Assembly (NCBI RefSeq): GCF_000003195.3
Contig: NC_012874.2
Location: 59,649,768-59,713,767, forward strand
Origin: Sorghum bicolor
Lineage: Eukaryota; Streptophyta; Magnoliopsida; Poales; Poaceae
DNA length: 64,000 nt
Reading direction: 5' to 3'
In this document: piece after piece, positions 45,338 through 58,378 of the stretch
How the letters are laid out: each line of letters opens with the position of its first letter
Position numbering within the stretch: position 1 is the stretch's first letter
Notes under the pieces: model-generated
Database searches by the model: none
What the model was told of the DNA's origin: nothing
The model's input: only the letters and a program-made list of their open reading frames with translations
Position numbers and translations under genes: made by a program

Positions 45338-48300
45338 ATGGCGCCGGCGAGGGACGAGCACCTGGACGCGATTCGCGCGCTGATGGCGGCCCACTCGCCG
45401 CCGCTCCACGCGCTGGTCGTCCCCTCCGAGGACGCCCACCAGGTCCGTGCCGTGCCGCGCCACGCCACTGCCCCTCCTCCCCCCGCACAGATCGGGGGTG
45501 GGATCGGATCTCCGGTTTGGGTGTCCGCTGGGCTAGCGTTAGGGTTTTGTTTTCTGATGATCGGCTCGTTCTTCGGACTGACGATTGATGGTGGCTGTGG
45601 ATTGTTTGTGCAGAGCGAGTACGTGTCGGAGCAGGACAAGCGGCGGGAGTTCATCTCCGGGTTCACAGGGAGCGCTGGTCCGTTCTGACTGAATTCATCC
45701 ATCTACCGCCTCGTTACCACTTATCACAAGCTTTTTGAAAAAAAAAGTTAGCACTTAGCAGGGCATGACAAGTTAGCACTCTGCAAATTGTTCGATCCTT
45801 GTGGCAGTGTGGTCACAATGGGTCTTGTGATTTCTGCAGTATGAACTGATTCTGCAATTCTGCTGGCTTTTAGTTGCAGAAAACAGATCGGCTAATAAAA
45901 CAAGGTTCATATATGAATCTTAAATAGCCTCATAAGAAAATCCCTCTACAGGCTTTTACAATTTGGTTTTGTATGCATATTGGATAGTTTTAGATTTTTT
46001 TGTCACTAAAAGAGTTAGCAAGGGACAACCAGTTATTTTTGGGATTATGTGTTAGTGTTTGGCAGGAAGCAAACCTCATCCTGGGTAGATGTTAAATATA
46101 TAAATAAATTGCTTTTACAGCTGAATGCTGAGTTTTTTTTAGAGACAACTCCATGTGCAGAATTATGAAGATGCAATGGATAACTAGTGGAGTGTTTTTC
46201 AATTTTCATGTAATCATTTTATGATAGATTTGAATGCTATTTGAATGTTCTTGTGTTCACTTCCCACATACACAGCACAAATGACTAATGTTCAAAATTC
46301 CAATTTTTACATGGGTAGGCCATTCAGCCATTGGAGTGCCATGTTCCCACATTTGAGTGCTACCTTGATTCTGTAATTTATTAAATGTAGATTATATGAC
46401 CAAGCATATTATTTTTCTATTTCTTTCTTTGTGCTTTCTTTGCATATAAAGATATAATATTTTCCCCTACAAGAACTTCATAAACGAAACGATTTTGATT
46501 ATATTCATATGCTGCCAGAAGTGAAACTAGTATTTCCTCAAGCTTTCAACAAAGATATAGCTCCGGTAATGAATTCTTGACATTTTGCACAATACTCAAA
46601 ACTTTTGGATTTTGTAAACATGAAAGTTATATGTTTTGACTTTGCTTGAAATGTGCTTCTATAGTAAAAGTTTATAGAATTTGATGGATATATTCTATTA
46701 TAATAGTGTGTCACTGTTCAAATGAACTATTTGTTACTCGAGGATCAATATAGTAAATTAATGAATGATTTGGGCCTTGTTTAGTTTACCCCGAAAACCA
46801 AAAACTTTTCAAGATTCCCCGTCACATCAAATCTTGGAGCACATGCATGAAGCATTAGATATTAGATATAGATGAAAAGAAAAACTAATTGCACAGTTTA
46901 CCTGTAAATCAAGAGATGAATCTTATGAGCCTAGTTAGTCCATGATTGGATAATATTTGTCAAATAAAAACAAAATGCTACAGTGCCAAAATCCAAAAAT
47001 TTTTCGGAACTAAACAAGGCCTTGGGCAAGACTGTATCTATGTCACTATCTATTGTTGTGACAAGTCCGTAGCTGGACATGAACATGGAGCTTGGAGCAA
47101 CCTCCTCTAGTCTTCTATGTTATGTGATTGATTTGTACTTTGTGTTAGCATTTGGTTGATCTAAACAGTTTGTTGGTTGTTGCGTTGGTTCTCAGTTAGT
47201 GTGCGTATTGAATTTTAAACAGGCTTGGCTCTTATTACCATGAAAGAAGCATTTTTGTGGACGGATGGACGCTACTTCTTGCAGGCGACACAACAACTGA
47301 GCAATCGTTGGAAACTTATGCGGATGGGAGAAGACCCACCAGTTGAAGCATGGATAGCTGATGTAAGCAGTGGCTTTCCTTCTGCAGCAAATATGTGATG
47401 AACTTCTAAAGTTCAACATAAAAGCATTGGTCACATGAGTTGTACCTGACAATCATTGTGCTTTATCTTTGGTTTTGAACTCATCCATGCCATTGTTGTT
47501 GAGAAATACAAATATATGGTTTCCTTGCTCACCTTTATATATTTTAATACAAGGTATTGCAGTATTTGTGGCGATACCACTAAGATATGCATTTTTTTGG
47601 TTGAGTAGATTTCAATTTACGCCGCCAACTGCTTTGTTATATGTGAGTGGAAGTAATTTGATATTTATCTGCTGGCAGTTATTTCTCCCAAAGCTGTAAG
47701 ACAAAATATTGACACTTTTAAAACATTAACTTTGTTCCCATCTTGTTGAATTTAATGTACCTACTTATGTTTTTCCAGTGTGCTGTGAGAGTTATTTTAA
47801 ATTGTTTTGGTGATTAAGTTTTTTGATCTGCTGTGTGGAATACTACTGTCCTAGCTAATCTGTAGAATGTTGTTGTGCTATCAGAATCTGGCTGCTGAAG
47901 CTGTCATTGGAATCAATCCATGGTGCATCTCTGTTGATTCGGCTCAAAGATATGAGCATGCATTTTCAAAGAAGCACCAGACTTTGTTTCAGCTTTCTTC
48001 TGACTTGGTGGATGAAGTATGGAAGGATCGGCCGCTAGTTGAACCTAGGTCTGTAATTGTACACCCAGTGGAATTTGCAGGGCGTAGTGTACCAGAAAAG
48101 ATAAAGGAGCTAAGAGAAAAGCTTGTACATGAAAAGGCTACTGCCATTATAATAACTGCTCTTGATGAGGTACAATACATTCTATTGAAGTTGTTCAATT
48201 TCAAATGTTTTGTTGGGGTTGCCATGGTAATTTCCTTGATAGCCCAATGGTTCATTCTTATTGGTTGTGTATTGGTTGCTTAGGTTGCTTGGCTGTACAA

Positions 48301-51300
48301 CATTCGAGGAGGTGATGTGGATTATAGCCCAGTGGTTCACTCCTATGCTATTGTAACATTACACAGTGCTTTCTTTTATGTTGATAAGAGAAAAGTAACT
48401 GTCGAGGTCAGTTACTTAACTAAGGACATATCTTTTCTTTTTTCCAATGACTATCATGTTATAGTGTCCATACGCATGGTTTTTTAATTTATGCAATGTA
48501 ATATATTTGTTATGTGATTCTTCTATAATGTAGGTTCAGAAGTACATGTCTGAAAATGGCATTGAAATAAGAGAGTATGAAACTGTTCAATCTGATGCAA
48601 GTTTGCTTGCATCTGGCAAGCTACAAAGTTCTGTGCATGTGGAAAAGGATATGAATGAGGTGGAGAGTTCAAAAATTTGGATTGATTCTGGCTCTTGTTG
48701 CCTTGCACTCTACTCAAAGTTGAGTCCACATCAAGTTTTGACGCTGCAATCACCAATTGCCCTTCCAAAGGCTGTTAAGGTGAATTTGCTTTCTTCTCTC
48801 TTGTGCTAGGGTAGTGGTGGTAATACGAATTTGAGTGGAAAAGCATCTGTGAAACTTTCAGTATGATACTTTAGTTATTTATCACAAATCCGACTATTCT
48901 TGTTAGATCAGGAAGGTTACAGATTATGGAAGTCAAAATTGGAGAGAGCAAAACATTACTTTTGGGAAATGTAACTATATCTCACTTGAAATATGGTTAA
49001 GTAAAATATTATAATCATTAATCAAACAGAAACAATGTCCCAATATGCCATGCTATAAGTTCTGCTAAAGTTAGGTTGAAGATCATGGTAAACAACCATC
49101 TATTCTGGTGAAGAAATGATACATCACTGAACAAATGCTTTATGTTAGGACTTCTTAGAAACTGCAGTGATCACTTATATAGTATGAATTTCTAGCTGAT
49201 AAAAAACTATAATTGACATTACATTCTCAAATACATGCACTTTAGAACTTTCTTTTTTTTGAAGATCATCTGTATTCTGTGGTATTGAAGGTGTGTATTA
49301 AGGCAGTATTGTCATTCCAAACAAAAATAAGAACATTACGTGATGTGATATAATTGCTGGTATTCAATCCCAGTTTGAAAGCTTCATTTATGGAAGAATA
49401 GAAACATAGTATTTGCACAATGCATCACAACAAATATATTTTGTATTTTGTACTTTCATTCCTTTTCATTTGTGATCCACAGATAATTAGCTTATGAAAA
49501 TATAACTGTTGGAATTTAGTATTTTGTTTCCTCAAATTTTCTTCTTTGCAACAATGATGTAGAACCCCACAGAACTGGATGGATTGAGGAAGGCGCATAT
49601 TCGAGATGGTGCCGCTGTTGTACAATACCTTTCTTGGCTGGATAATCAGGTCTGCATAGATTAATGTCTCATCATACTGAAATTTTGGTGAACATATATT
49701 TGAATTTCATAGATACCTAAAAATGTTTTGCATCTGTATTCTGGTATTACCAGCTTTATTTCCATACTAGTTCTGATGTTCTTTTTGCCCCTACCAATTC
49801 AGATGCAGGAGAACTATGGAGCTTCTGGTTACTTCAGTGAGATAAAAGGGTCACAGAAAAAGGAAAATTTGTGAGTTTATCGTATTTTTGTACTGGTTTA
49901 TTTTGGGCATCATATTATCCATCATGTGGAGCTCTTGCCTAAAAATTCATACATACCATTAGATTTTCTTATTTATGCTCTTTTTATAAGACTCCAATGT
50001 ACATTTTTTATTGTGCATTTGTGTGTCAGACTCGAATAGAAATTTAGTTGTTTTAATGTTTGAACCTCTTTTCTGTTCTTTAGAGCAACCAAACTTACTG
50101 AGGTGTCTGTGAGTGACAAACTTGAAGGCTTCCGTGCAACAAAAGAGGTATGCTACAGCAACATCACTTCTTAAAGCTTAGTTCAAATAATTGCCTAGAT
50201 GTTTCATTTAAACCTGCTATGGCTGCTGTTATTGCTCGCAACTATGGAACCTGGAAGTGATCCAACAGGTATCACTTCAGTAGTATTTGTAGAATTTGTT
50301 AGCACTGTGTTCCAGTACTTTAGAATTTAGATGTCTCTGTCCGGAATCAACGACAAATCACAAAACTTTTTCTTGGCTTCATTTGTCTTCGTTTATTTAT
50401 TTATGGATTATGGATATTTTGTACTCAGTAAAATGAAAGCAAAGCATTAGTGTTGGACTTTATTATCCTCATATCTTTTGATGTTATATGACTCTATAAA
50501 ATGAATTGCTTTGTAAAGGCTAGTGAACATTTTTGCCTTCAGTCACTTGATGCACTGCAATATGTGACAAATTACAATATTCCTGCAGAACTTTAAAGGT
50601 TTGAGTTTTCCTACAATTTCATCTGTGGGACCAAATGCAGCAATTATTCACTATAAACCTGAAGCAAGCACATGTTCAGAAATGGATGCTGATAAAATAT
50701 ATCTTTGTGACTCTGGGGCACAGGTTAAGTATATTAGTCCTTAACTGTCGCTTTATGTTATTGGATGAATCTGCTGACTTCTTTCATTACGGTGTACATG
50801 CAGTACTTGGATGGTACAACAGACATTACAAGAACTGTACATTTTGGTAAACCCTCAGAACATGAGAAGTCATGCTACACAGCAGTAAGTGTATCTTTTG
50901 AGAAGCATTTTTCTCACCATCATTACTTCAGCCCATATAGAGTTTCATTTACCAATTACCATCTGACAGACTGGGGGATAAGAAATGAAGGGTTTACAGT
51001 ACCACACCACTTTTTCTTACTCTGAAAGCCTCCATCTCTCGTTTTCCTTATGTTTTGCAAAAAGTTAGCAATATGGCTGAATCAACCAGCTATCTTTTTT
51101 TGTATCTGTCTTTACAATGAACTTCATCATGATGCCTGAATTTATTAAAATTCATGTTAGATTTATTTCCACTTTAGTTTTTGTTTACTTTATTCCCTGT
51201 GGTTGAATCTATTACTGAATTGCTTAATGTTGGAAATAGGTCTTGAAAGGCCACATCGCATTAGACATTGCTGTGTTTCCTAATGGGACGACAGGTGAGT

Positions 51301-54300
51301 TTGTTTGACTCTTTAATCATATCCATGCAAGAAACTATCTGCAAAACTGTTAGAGAAACATGGCTATAATATTGAAGAAGTCACATATTTATGGCTGTTT
51401 TGCCATGGTTTCAGCAGTTTACTACAACCTTTAAATAACCATTACTTCAGGGTTGGCATTCGAGTGAAACAGGAGCTTAGATATATTCATTTCTCGTACA
51501 AATAAATTGATTGGCCTGATCTTCGTGTGTATTTGTGTGCGACACTATTAAGCTATTTTATATCAAATACTCCTAAAACCAATGTATCTGCAGCAATTTC
51601 ATTTAATAGGTAATAGTTTAACGAAAGTGTTAGCGAGAATATGGCATCAAAGTTCAGCTAGGCGCTAGGCGCTATCTAGGCGATGACCGTCCGACTAGGG
51701 ACTAGGCGCGCCTAATCCAGCCTAGGCCTTTCTAGGCGATTTGCTAGGCGTTTTGCCAATTTACTTAATAATATATATATATACTAATATATATATACAG
51801 CAGAAATTGCTGAATAAATAAGTTATATACTGGCATATACTTGCTGAATGTATATAGAAGAGAGGGTAGTAGACATACCTTTGTGGCTTAGGTTCAATAA
51901 TCAGTAGACAGGTTGTTCTTAGTCCTACAACCAGGATTGACAGCTTGCAAAACTCAATAGACAACAAGTAGTTCATCAAATAAATAGAAAATAGGAAGTT
52001 GTTACTTATCTGATCACCAGCCATCCTCCATCCATTCAATGAACAAACCGTAGCAGACTAGCAGACCAGCAACAACTAGTAATTGCAAATTTTAAATCAC
52101 AGACAAGTGCACAACACAATTGATAAATAAAGGTCTTGTTCAAACAACACATAGTTCTCAGAAAGAAGAAAAACAGTCACACAGGCACACAACAGCAGCA
52201 GTTCACAAGTTTAACACACACATAAATGCATGAATGCACCACAAAAGATAAGCCATGACATGAGAAAAGGCCCAGGACCATTCACTTCCTCTCTAATTTC
52301 TAACTCACGAACCACCTTCTCTGCCCTCTTCCTTTTTGCACCTTCTAGTGATTTCTGACACTTTTCTTTAGCTTCATCTGTGCACTTTGGGCATTTCGTC
52401 GTATTCTTTCCATCATGGGCCACATGCTGCTTCAACCGATAAATCCCCCCACTCATCTCCTTGTTACAGAACTTGCACTTGACCTTGTCCTTGTTGTTAG
52501 GATCAACAAGAAATCCATACTCCCAGCCCACATCATCGGAATTTCTTTTCAGGAGATTTACTCCCTCAGCCCCAGGTGTAGGTGCAGCATCACTTCCTGT
52601 TGTTGACATCCTATTCCTAGCTATAGATCAACAAGCAAGTTCACTCAGATTTAGCCACAGAAACACAGAACAATAAGCAAGTTCACTCAGATTTAGCCAC
52701 AATACACAGAATAATAAAGCAGCAAGAAAACAGGGCATCACATGCAGGCAATACATACACATCCATGCATTCAGCTGTTCAGAGAAGACATACACAATAG
52801 GCATACATTTTACATTCAGATCTAGTCATTCAGAGCAGAGAACATAGAACAGGGCATCAGGCTCTCAGGCAATACAAACATGCAGGGGAGGGGAGTAGCG
52901 AGCAAGAGCAAGAGAGCGAACAGGGGAGGGGAGGGACTCACCTTGGGGCCTGACAGCGGCGACGGTAGGGAGGATGTGCGCGACTGCGAAGAGCTCCAGG
53001 CGGGGATGAGCAAGACCGGCGGCCAGGGACGAGCTCCAGGCGAGGTAGCAGATTCGTGCCTTCGTGGAGTCACGGGGACGAGCTCCAGGCGGGGTCGCGG
53101 ACGAGCTCCGGCGGGAGGAGCACGACCGTCGGGGAGAGCCGAGACCGAGAGCAGCGACGGCGGGAAGGACCAAATGACGAGCGGGAAGGGCGTCCGCTCC
53201 TCTTATCCTCCCGCTATTTTGGCGCGGGCGAAGCCAGCTGCACGCGCGCGCAAGCGGGAAGCGTTCGCGCGCCCGCCCGCGGCGGAAATTTCCGCGCGCT
53301 CCCGACGTTCGTCCGCCTCGGTGTCGCCTAATCGCGTCTGCGCCCGCCTCGGCGACGCTTACCAGCGCCTAGTCGCTCCTCCGCGCCGCCTAGCGCCTAC
53401 ACGCCGCCTAAGGCCGTAGTCGAGGCGGTCACCCCCCGACTACCGCTTAATCGCGCCTAGGCGGCGCCTAATCGGCGCCTAGCGGAACCTTGTATGGCAT
53501 GAAGGATTAGTCGATGACTATGAGGGTACGTCGGTACGAGGTACATGTAAATATAATATAGGAAAGGATGTCAAGGGTTAAGTTTATAGAAACAGGACCA
53601 TATCCTTGCCTATCACCAACCACTAAGGGCGTGTTTGGTTCGTTGGTTTCTTGGAGCCTGGCCAGAAAACTTAGCCTGGGCAGCTCAGGCCTGGTCCCAA
53701 CTAGCCAACCAGCGCGTGTTTGGTTGTGTGCAAACATGAGACGGGCTTCGGGAAGTTTTTGTTTGGTTGGTTGGGTTTCTTAGATAGAATCACCACATCT
53801 GAGCTTAGGTAAGTTTACCTGCATAGAAGCAATTTCTGAAACACCTTCTATGCACAGCGCCACCACCTGGATCTCCACCACCACCCTCTGGATCTCCGTC
53901 CCCCTCTGCCCTATGGCACTGCAGCCTCCTCGGCTCGTCGCCCCCGCCTAGATCTCCACCCTGCGCAGGAGTACGGCTACGCGCGCTGGGGCCCGCTCCG
54001 CATCCCCTGCCCCGTCGCCGCATTCCGCCTCCACCTCCGCCATGGCCGCCTCCACCTCCACCTCATTCTCCTCCTTCTCGCCATGGCCCAACAGTCGCCG
54101 AGCAGGAGTAGGGGCAGGGGCGTCAGGACTAGGCGGGCGTCGCGGTCATCCTCCGGCGAGCTCTGGGCGAGCGCGGGGACAGGGCGGCGCTGCCACGAAG
54201 CCGAGTCGAAGGAAGGGAAGATGACCGCATCGGGAGAACCGGAGGTGACACGAACCTTCACTTGTGCTTGGACAAGCCTGGCTCTGCGGAAACGACCAGA

Positions 54301-57300
54301 TTGGGCGTTTGCAGCAAGCCAACAAATCCGTACAAAATGGGCTTCTCTAAGCCTGGCCAACACCCCACACAGGGAACCATGGGGACGTAGATGCGCTACA
54401 TGCGTCTGGGCTGGTGTAGGAGCACATGGGCCATGGGGACGTGGGCTGGGGTGCTGGGCCACATCTGAATGGAGCCTGCCCATGGGTTGTAGGAGGGCCT
54501 GGAAGCGTTATCCACAGGGTAGGCGCAGCCCGATGTCACGCCCTTGGCTATGTACCATGAGCCGGCGAACAGTGTGCTGCTGCCCTGGCCACAGTGACTA
54601 TCGTGTTGTCTCCGCTGGCCCCATTTCGAATTGGGCTTTGGCAGCTTGCAGGTGGTGCACGCCCCCAGAGGGAGAGGCGCCCTTGGGTTGGGTGTTGGTG
54701 GCACCGCAGGTTGACTGCCAACAAGGGAGTTGTTGGCAGTGGTGGTGACATAAGCAGAGGGGACATAGAGGGACGATGTGTCATCGTGAGTTCCTCAAGG
54801 ACGGTGGGGAAGGGCGCGCACATTGGAGGTGCGGACCAATGGAGGAGAACGTCCCATTGAGGCCGTGAATGATGGTTGAGGAGCCATACGTGTTCAGCCA
54901 TGCTCTTGAACTGGCAAAATGACCAGTGACGGAGAGATTGGCCTGAACGAAGTTTCTAATCTCAGCATCGAGGTAGAGGGCATGAATCTCCCCGTTGTGG
55001 TGAACTGATGCTTGTGGGCGGGCCAACCATTGCATGTGGTGGTGCGGGGTCCATCACCTTCTTGAAGAGGTCGCTGGACATGGTGCCATATATCAAGGAG
55101 AGGATGAAATAACTGTCATTGGTGCCCAATCCAAGAATGCTGATGTTGGCCAGGTAAACACAAATGGATCTCAGATTGAAATCCGTTCTCGCGGGCCTGG
55201 CTGGTGTGATGCAGCTTGGCTGCTTTTGGGGTCAGAAGTTCATGTAACCAATCAACTGCCCGGTGCAACCTGGCTAGAGCAATACAAGCAACAAAACAAA
55301 GAGGCTTTGCATCATCTCGGCCTGGGCAGCGGGGGGCTGCATCCCAGATGCAAGCCAGGCTGGTTAGGAAAGAGAACAAACAGGCCCTTGGTGCCCCGTG
55401 CGCATACTTCGGCGGTGGCACATTCACGTGCCGCGGATGCCACACAATTGGCTTCCTCGCGCAGAGGCCAGGCGCACTCACTCGTCATTGCTGGCCATGG
55501 CCAGGGAAGACGCAGAGGTGTCGGGTGCAGCGCCAGGAGAGAGAGGGAAGGAGGGACCATCATTTCCTTGTCTATCACTAATCACTAAGCAATCTACCCT
55601 AGTGCATATGGCCCGTTGGCCAATATACAATACAACATAGCCTAACTGTCTTTCTAACAAAGAGTCACAATCATACAGTCTGAACTGTGATGGATGATCC
55701 CATTAGTAATTTTGTAATTCTGAATTTCTTATTTTTCAGGGCATGCTCTTGATATTCTTTCACGAGCTCCACTCTGGAGAGAGGGACTTGACTATCGGCA
55801 TGGTACAGGCCATGGAATTGGATCTTATTTGAATGTCCATGAAGGTCTGAATGACTGTTTCCCCTTATATTGTCTCAGTTCATCTAATGTGACTGCCCTA
55901 AAATGATGAAGCTAATCATTTCTTGCTGTTGAACCAGGTCCTCATCTAATTAGCTTCAGACCTTCTGCTCGAAATGTACCGTTGCAAGCATCAATGACTG
56001 TGACAGATGGTCAGTAGATATCTAACTTCAAATTTGTTTAAATTATTGATTGTTTGATGTCAAGTTTCTATTCTATGCCAATATTGATATTCTTATTATA
56101 GACTTTTACGGACTCACAATTGCATAACCTTGTAGAGCCTGGTTATTATGAAGATGGGAGCTTTGGTATAAGACTGGAGAATGTACTTATTTGCAAAGAG
56201 GCCAATGCTAAATTTAATTTTGGAGAAAAGGGTTATTTAGCATTTGAACATATAACATGGGTAAGCATCTATTCTTTGATTTCTTTCATTGATGTGACTA
56301 TAGTATCTATTCTTTGATTTTTTTCTTTGATGTGACTAGTATCTGACTATATTCAGTCGTGCACTCATGCTCAATACTATTGTTACATGATCTTATACCA
56401 CATCACTTTTATTAATTCTCTCAAGTGTTTTTGTTCTCCTTCATTTAGTCTTCTGTCTAGTTTCAGATTAGATTTTTGTGTTTGATGAAGTTCATATGCT
56501 ATATAAAATTGATACATTAATGGATACCCAGGTTCAGGGTTAACTAGAAACCATAGATCTCTAATCAGTAATTTTTTCATATGAAATCTTCCTAAAGATA
56601 TCGTGGCATTGTAGTTAACCTCAGAGCCTATTTGAAACAAAGGATAATGTTGAGGGATTCTGTAGTAATGTTAATGTCATATAGAAATAGAGGTTCCTAT
56701 GTGTCAATGGAACAAAGAAGCATATACTTTGAAATTTATATGAAATGGCCATACCCAGAGGAACTTCGGTGGAAAATCCAACATTAGGTTTAGACCTTCA
56801 GGAAGTTTCTCTTGTGCATGTATCAAATCTTTAACCATTTCTTGGCTAAGCATTGTTCACCAGTAATCAGCTCACTTTAGCCCCGCTTAGCCTGGTTTTG
56901 CTAGAATGGAAGCAATTTGTTTTGTTAGAATGGAAGCAATTGCTTCTTTTGTTCTAAAAGTGCGATAGATTACGTGATGCAAGTCATAGGCCTCAAGTGC
57001 GAGGTTTTACATCACTTCTCATTCATTACAAACTTAAAACTAGTGATATTTCTGTGTTCCCAAAGAAATGCTGCATTCATCTGTTTGTTAAGAATACAAT
57101 GCAGTGCATCATTTGTTTTATTCGCTACTGATGAATTCCTTCTTTGTTTTTGTCTGCATTTGTAGGCTCCTTACCAGACCAAACTGATAGACACAGAGCT
57201 TCTGACTCCTGTTGAGATCGACTGGGTAAACACGTACCACTCAGACTGCCGGAAGATCTTAGAGCCTCATCTGAACGAGCAGGAGAAGCAATGGCTGATG

Positions 57301-57333
57301 AAAGCCACTGAGCCCATAGCTGCAAGCAGCTGA
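45338..57333 (+). CDS. APP1: Xaa-Pro aminopeptidase 1 (aminopeptidase P, M24B)
   Basis: Sixteen exons: 45338-45442, 45614-45677, 47223-47362, 47885-48169, 48284-48406, 48534-48779, 49563-49649, 49803-49870, 50084-50147, 50589-50723, 50804-50884, 51240-51294, 55740-55844, 55938-56009, 56136-56260, 57166-57333. They join in one frame of 640 codons plus TGA, and all introns are GT-AG. The enzyme removes the N-terminal residue from peptides with proline second, using two Mn2+ ions, in the cytosol. Two creatinase-like domains (about 10-330) precede the M24 pita-bread fold with ligands D435, D446, H509, E544 and E558 ([35 protein letters not shown]). Length fits the plant APP1 family (about 640-645). 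No transit peptide is seen at this start, ACAATGGCG, the first ATG in frame. It appears functional. Confidence 0.95.
45678..47222 (+). other. APP1 intron 2 (1.5 kb)
   Basis: It starts GT at 45678 and ends AAACAG before 47223. Apart from the MITE at 46773-47021 no feature was found. Confidence 0.85.
46773..47021. mobile_element. GGCCTTGTTTAG MITE in APP1 intron 2
   Basis: Termini GGCCTTGTTTAGTT and GAACTAAACAAGGCC, 249 bp, flanked by TTG on both sides (46770-46772, 47022-47024). It belongs to the same family as 7830-8060. Confidence 0.9.
51648..53492 (-). mobile_element. hAT-type DNA element with 8-bp TSD
   Basis: Ends CAAAGTTCAGCTAGGCGC and, inverted, CAAGGTTCCGCTAGGCGC. TATGGCAT flanks both sides (51640-51647, 53493-53500), an 8-bp TSD as in hAT. 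Subterminal CTAGGCG/CGCCTAG repeats fill both ends. The 1845-bp element encodes only a BED finger protein, so it is non-autonomous. Confidence 0.9.
52211..52609 (-). CDS. BED zinc-finger N-terminus of hAT transposase
   Basis: 132 codons from ATG 52609. Residues 28-75 form a BED-type finger ([20 protein letters not shown], then [12 protein letters not shown] and TTKCPKC). A basic KRKRAEKVV segment follows. The RNase H-like catalytic and hATC dimerisation regions are absent, so this is a remnant able at most to bind DNA. It runs antisense to APP1. The GC-rich 52870-53490 end of the element lies upstream and may act as its promoter. Confidence 0.75.
   Translation of the reverse strand: MSTTGSDAAPTPGAEGVNLLKRNSDDVGWEYGFLVDPNNKDKVKCKFCNKEMSGGIYRLKQHVAHDGKNTTKCPKCTDEAKEKCQKSLEGAKRKRAEKVVRELEIREEVNGPGPFLMSWLIFCGAFMHLCVC
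53627..55395. mobile_element. GC-rich TIR-like block with decayed gag (UBN2) segment
   Basis: Left end AGGGCGTGTTTGGTT and inverted right end AAGGGCCTGTTTGTT resemble hAT-like MITE ends; CCTGGCC-type motifs recur at both ends. The minus strand at about 55030-54790 resembles Copia-type UBN2 gag ([28 protein letters not shown]) but is broken. Other ORFs on both strands are compositional. TSD not found. Confidence 0.45.
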
Positions 57334-57442
57334 ACGCTTTCGTCCATGTTGCATGTCGCGATGGCAGATCACCACCAGTCCTCTCTCTGTGCTGATCTTC
57401 ACATCATCATCTGTGTGGCATACGCTGTGCGTACATAGATTG

Positions 57443-57475
57443 CCCCCCCCCCCCTCCCCCCCCCCCCCCCCCCCC
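57443..57475. repeat. poly-C tract in the APP1 3' UTR
   Basis: 33 bases of C with one T (12 C, T, 20 C) follow the stop by about 110 nt. The other strand is poly-G. Confidence 0.9.
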
Positions 57476-57566
57476 GGCTGGTTCGTTAGCTTAAATAATT
57501 GCGGCGAAGGAACAGGATAGGTTATTCTCATAGTTGATCTTTGCTGCGGAAGTGGAGTTTGGCTGG

Positions 57567-57572
57567 AATAAA
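57567..57572 (+). terminator. APP1 polyadenylation signal candidate
   Basis: AATAAA lies 234 nt after the stop codon. A T-rich stretch follows at 57590. Confidence 0.55.
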
Positions 57573-58378
57573 GATAACGGCAGAATGTTTTTTTTATTAA
57601 GCTGATTTGTACAGTTATTCTTTATATCGATTTGCACTGAATGATTGTAAAGCCCGATATCCAATGGCTTCTTTGAGGCTAAAATTTTTTAGAAAAGAGT
57701 TTTCCCCTGCTTTTCTGAGTATAAAGCAAATTCAGAACGTTTTACAGCATTTCTGCGTGTCGTCGCGCCTGCCACAGTGGACAACGACTAAGCGTTTACA
57801 AGATCCAGCACGAGTTTTTTTTTAAAAAAAGCCTCACTAGAACGAACTAGAGCTCGGCTGAATCGCAGCGTTGTAGAATAACTCCGAAAACTGACAAACC
57901 AACGTTGCTAGACTTGACTGATGCCAACATAGTTCAGGGGGTTGAGCTGCTCTTAACTCCATCTTCTGGATCATCAACATCAGCTCCTCAATTGCTCTAG
58001 TAAACATTGGTCTCCTTCTCAGAGTCTTGGAGATCCACATCATCAGCAATTTTAGACATGTACAAACCTCCCCTTGAAAACAAATCTTATTACGAAGTTT
58101 TCAAAGGCACCACAAGGCAGAAATCAAAAATCACATTTATTAACAAATGTTTCTTATTAGACAACCATAACGAAGAAACAACTTCATAAGACTAGTCACC
58201 ATCTAAGCTCAGACAATCTGAGAGCTCGCACCAAAGCCTCTTCACAACACAACAGTCAAAGAATAAAGAACAAAAAACACAAGTTTTGTCATCTACATTC
58301 CTTCTCTTAGACAAATTATCCCTTGTGAGCAATCTATTCTTGGACAAAAGCCATAAAAAAATTTGAACTCTCGGAGGT

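Larger units (their letters stand above)
51295..55739 (+). other. APP1 intron 12, expanded to 4.4 kb by insertions
   Basis: It begins GGTGAGT at 51294/51295 and ends TTTTTCAG before 55740. Exon phases on both sides agree (G then GG). It holds a hAT element and a second GC-rich block; the intron would be well under 1 kb without them. Confidence 0.9.

Noticed and set aside
45118..45702. 194-codon minus-strand ORF opposite APP1 exons 1-2
   Set aside because: It is a GC-rich shadow of the APP1 coding frame.
52880..55588. Several ORFs of 100-220 codons in APP1 intron 12
   Set aside because: They overlap on both strands in GC-rich transposon DNA; only the BED finger ORF and a decayed UBN2-like segment have recognisable content.
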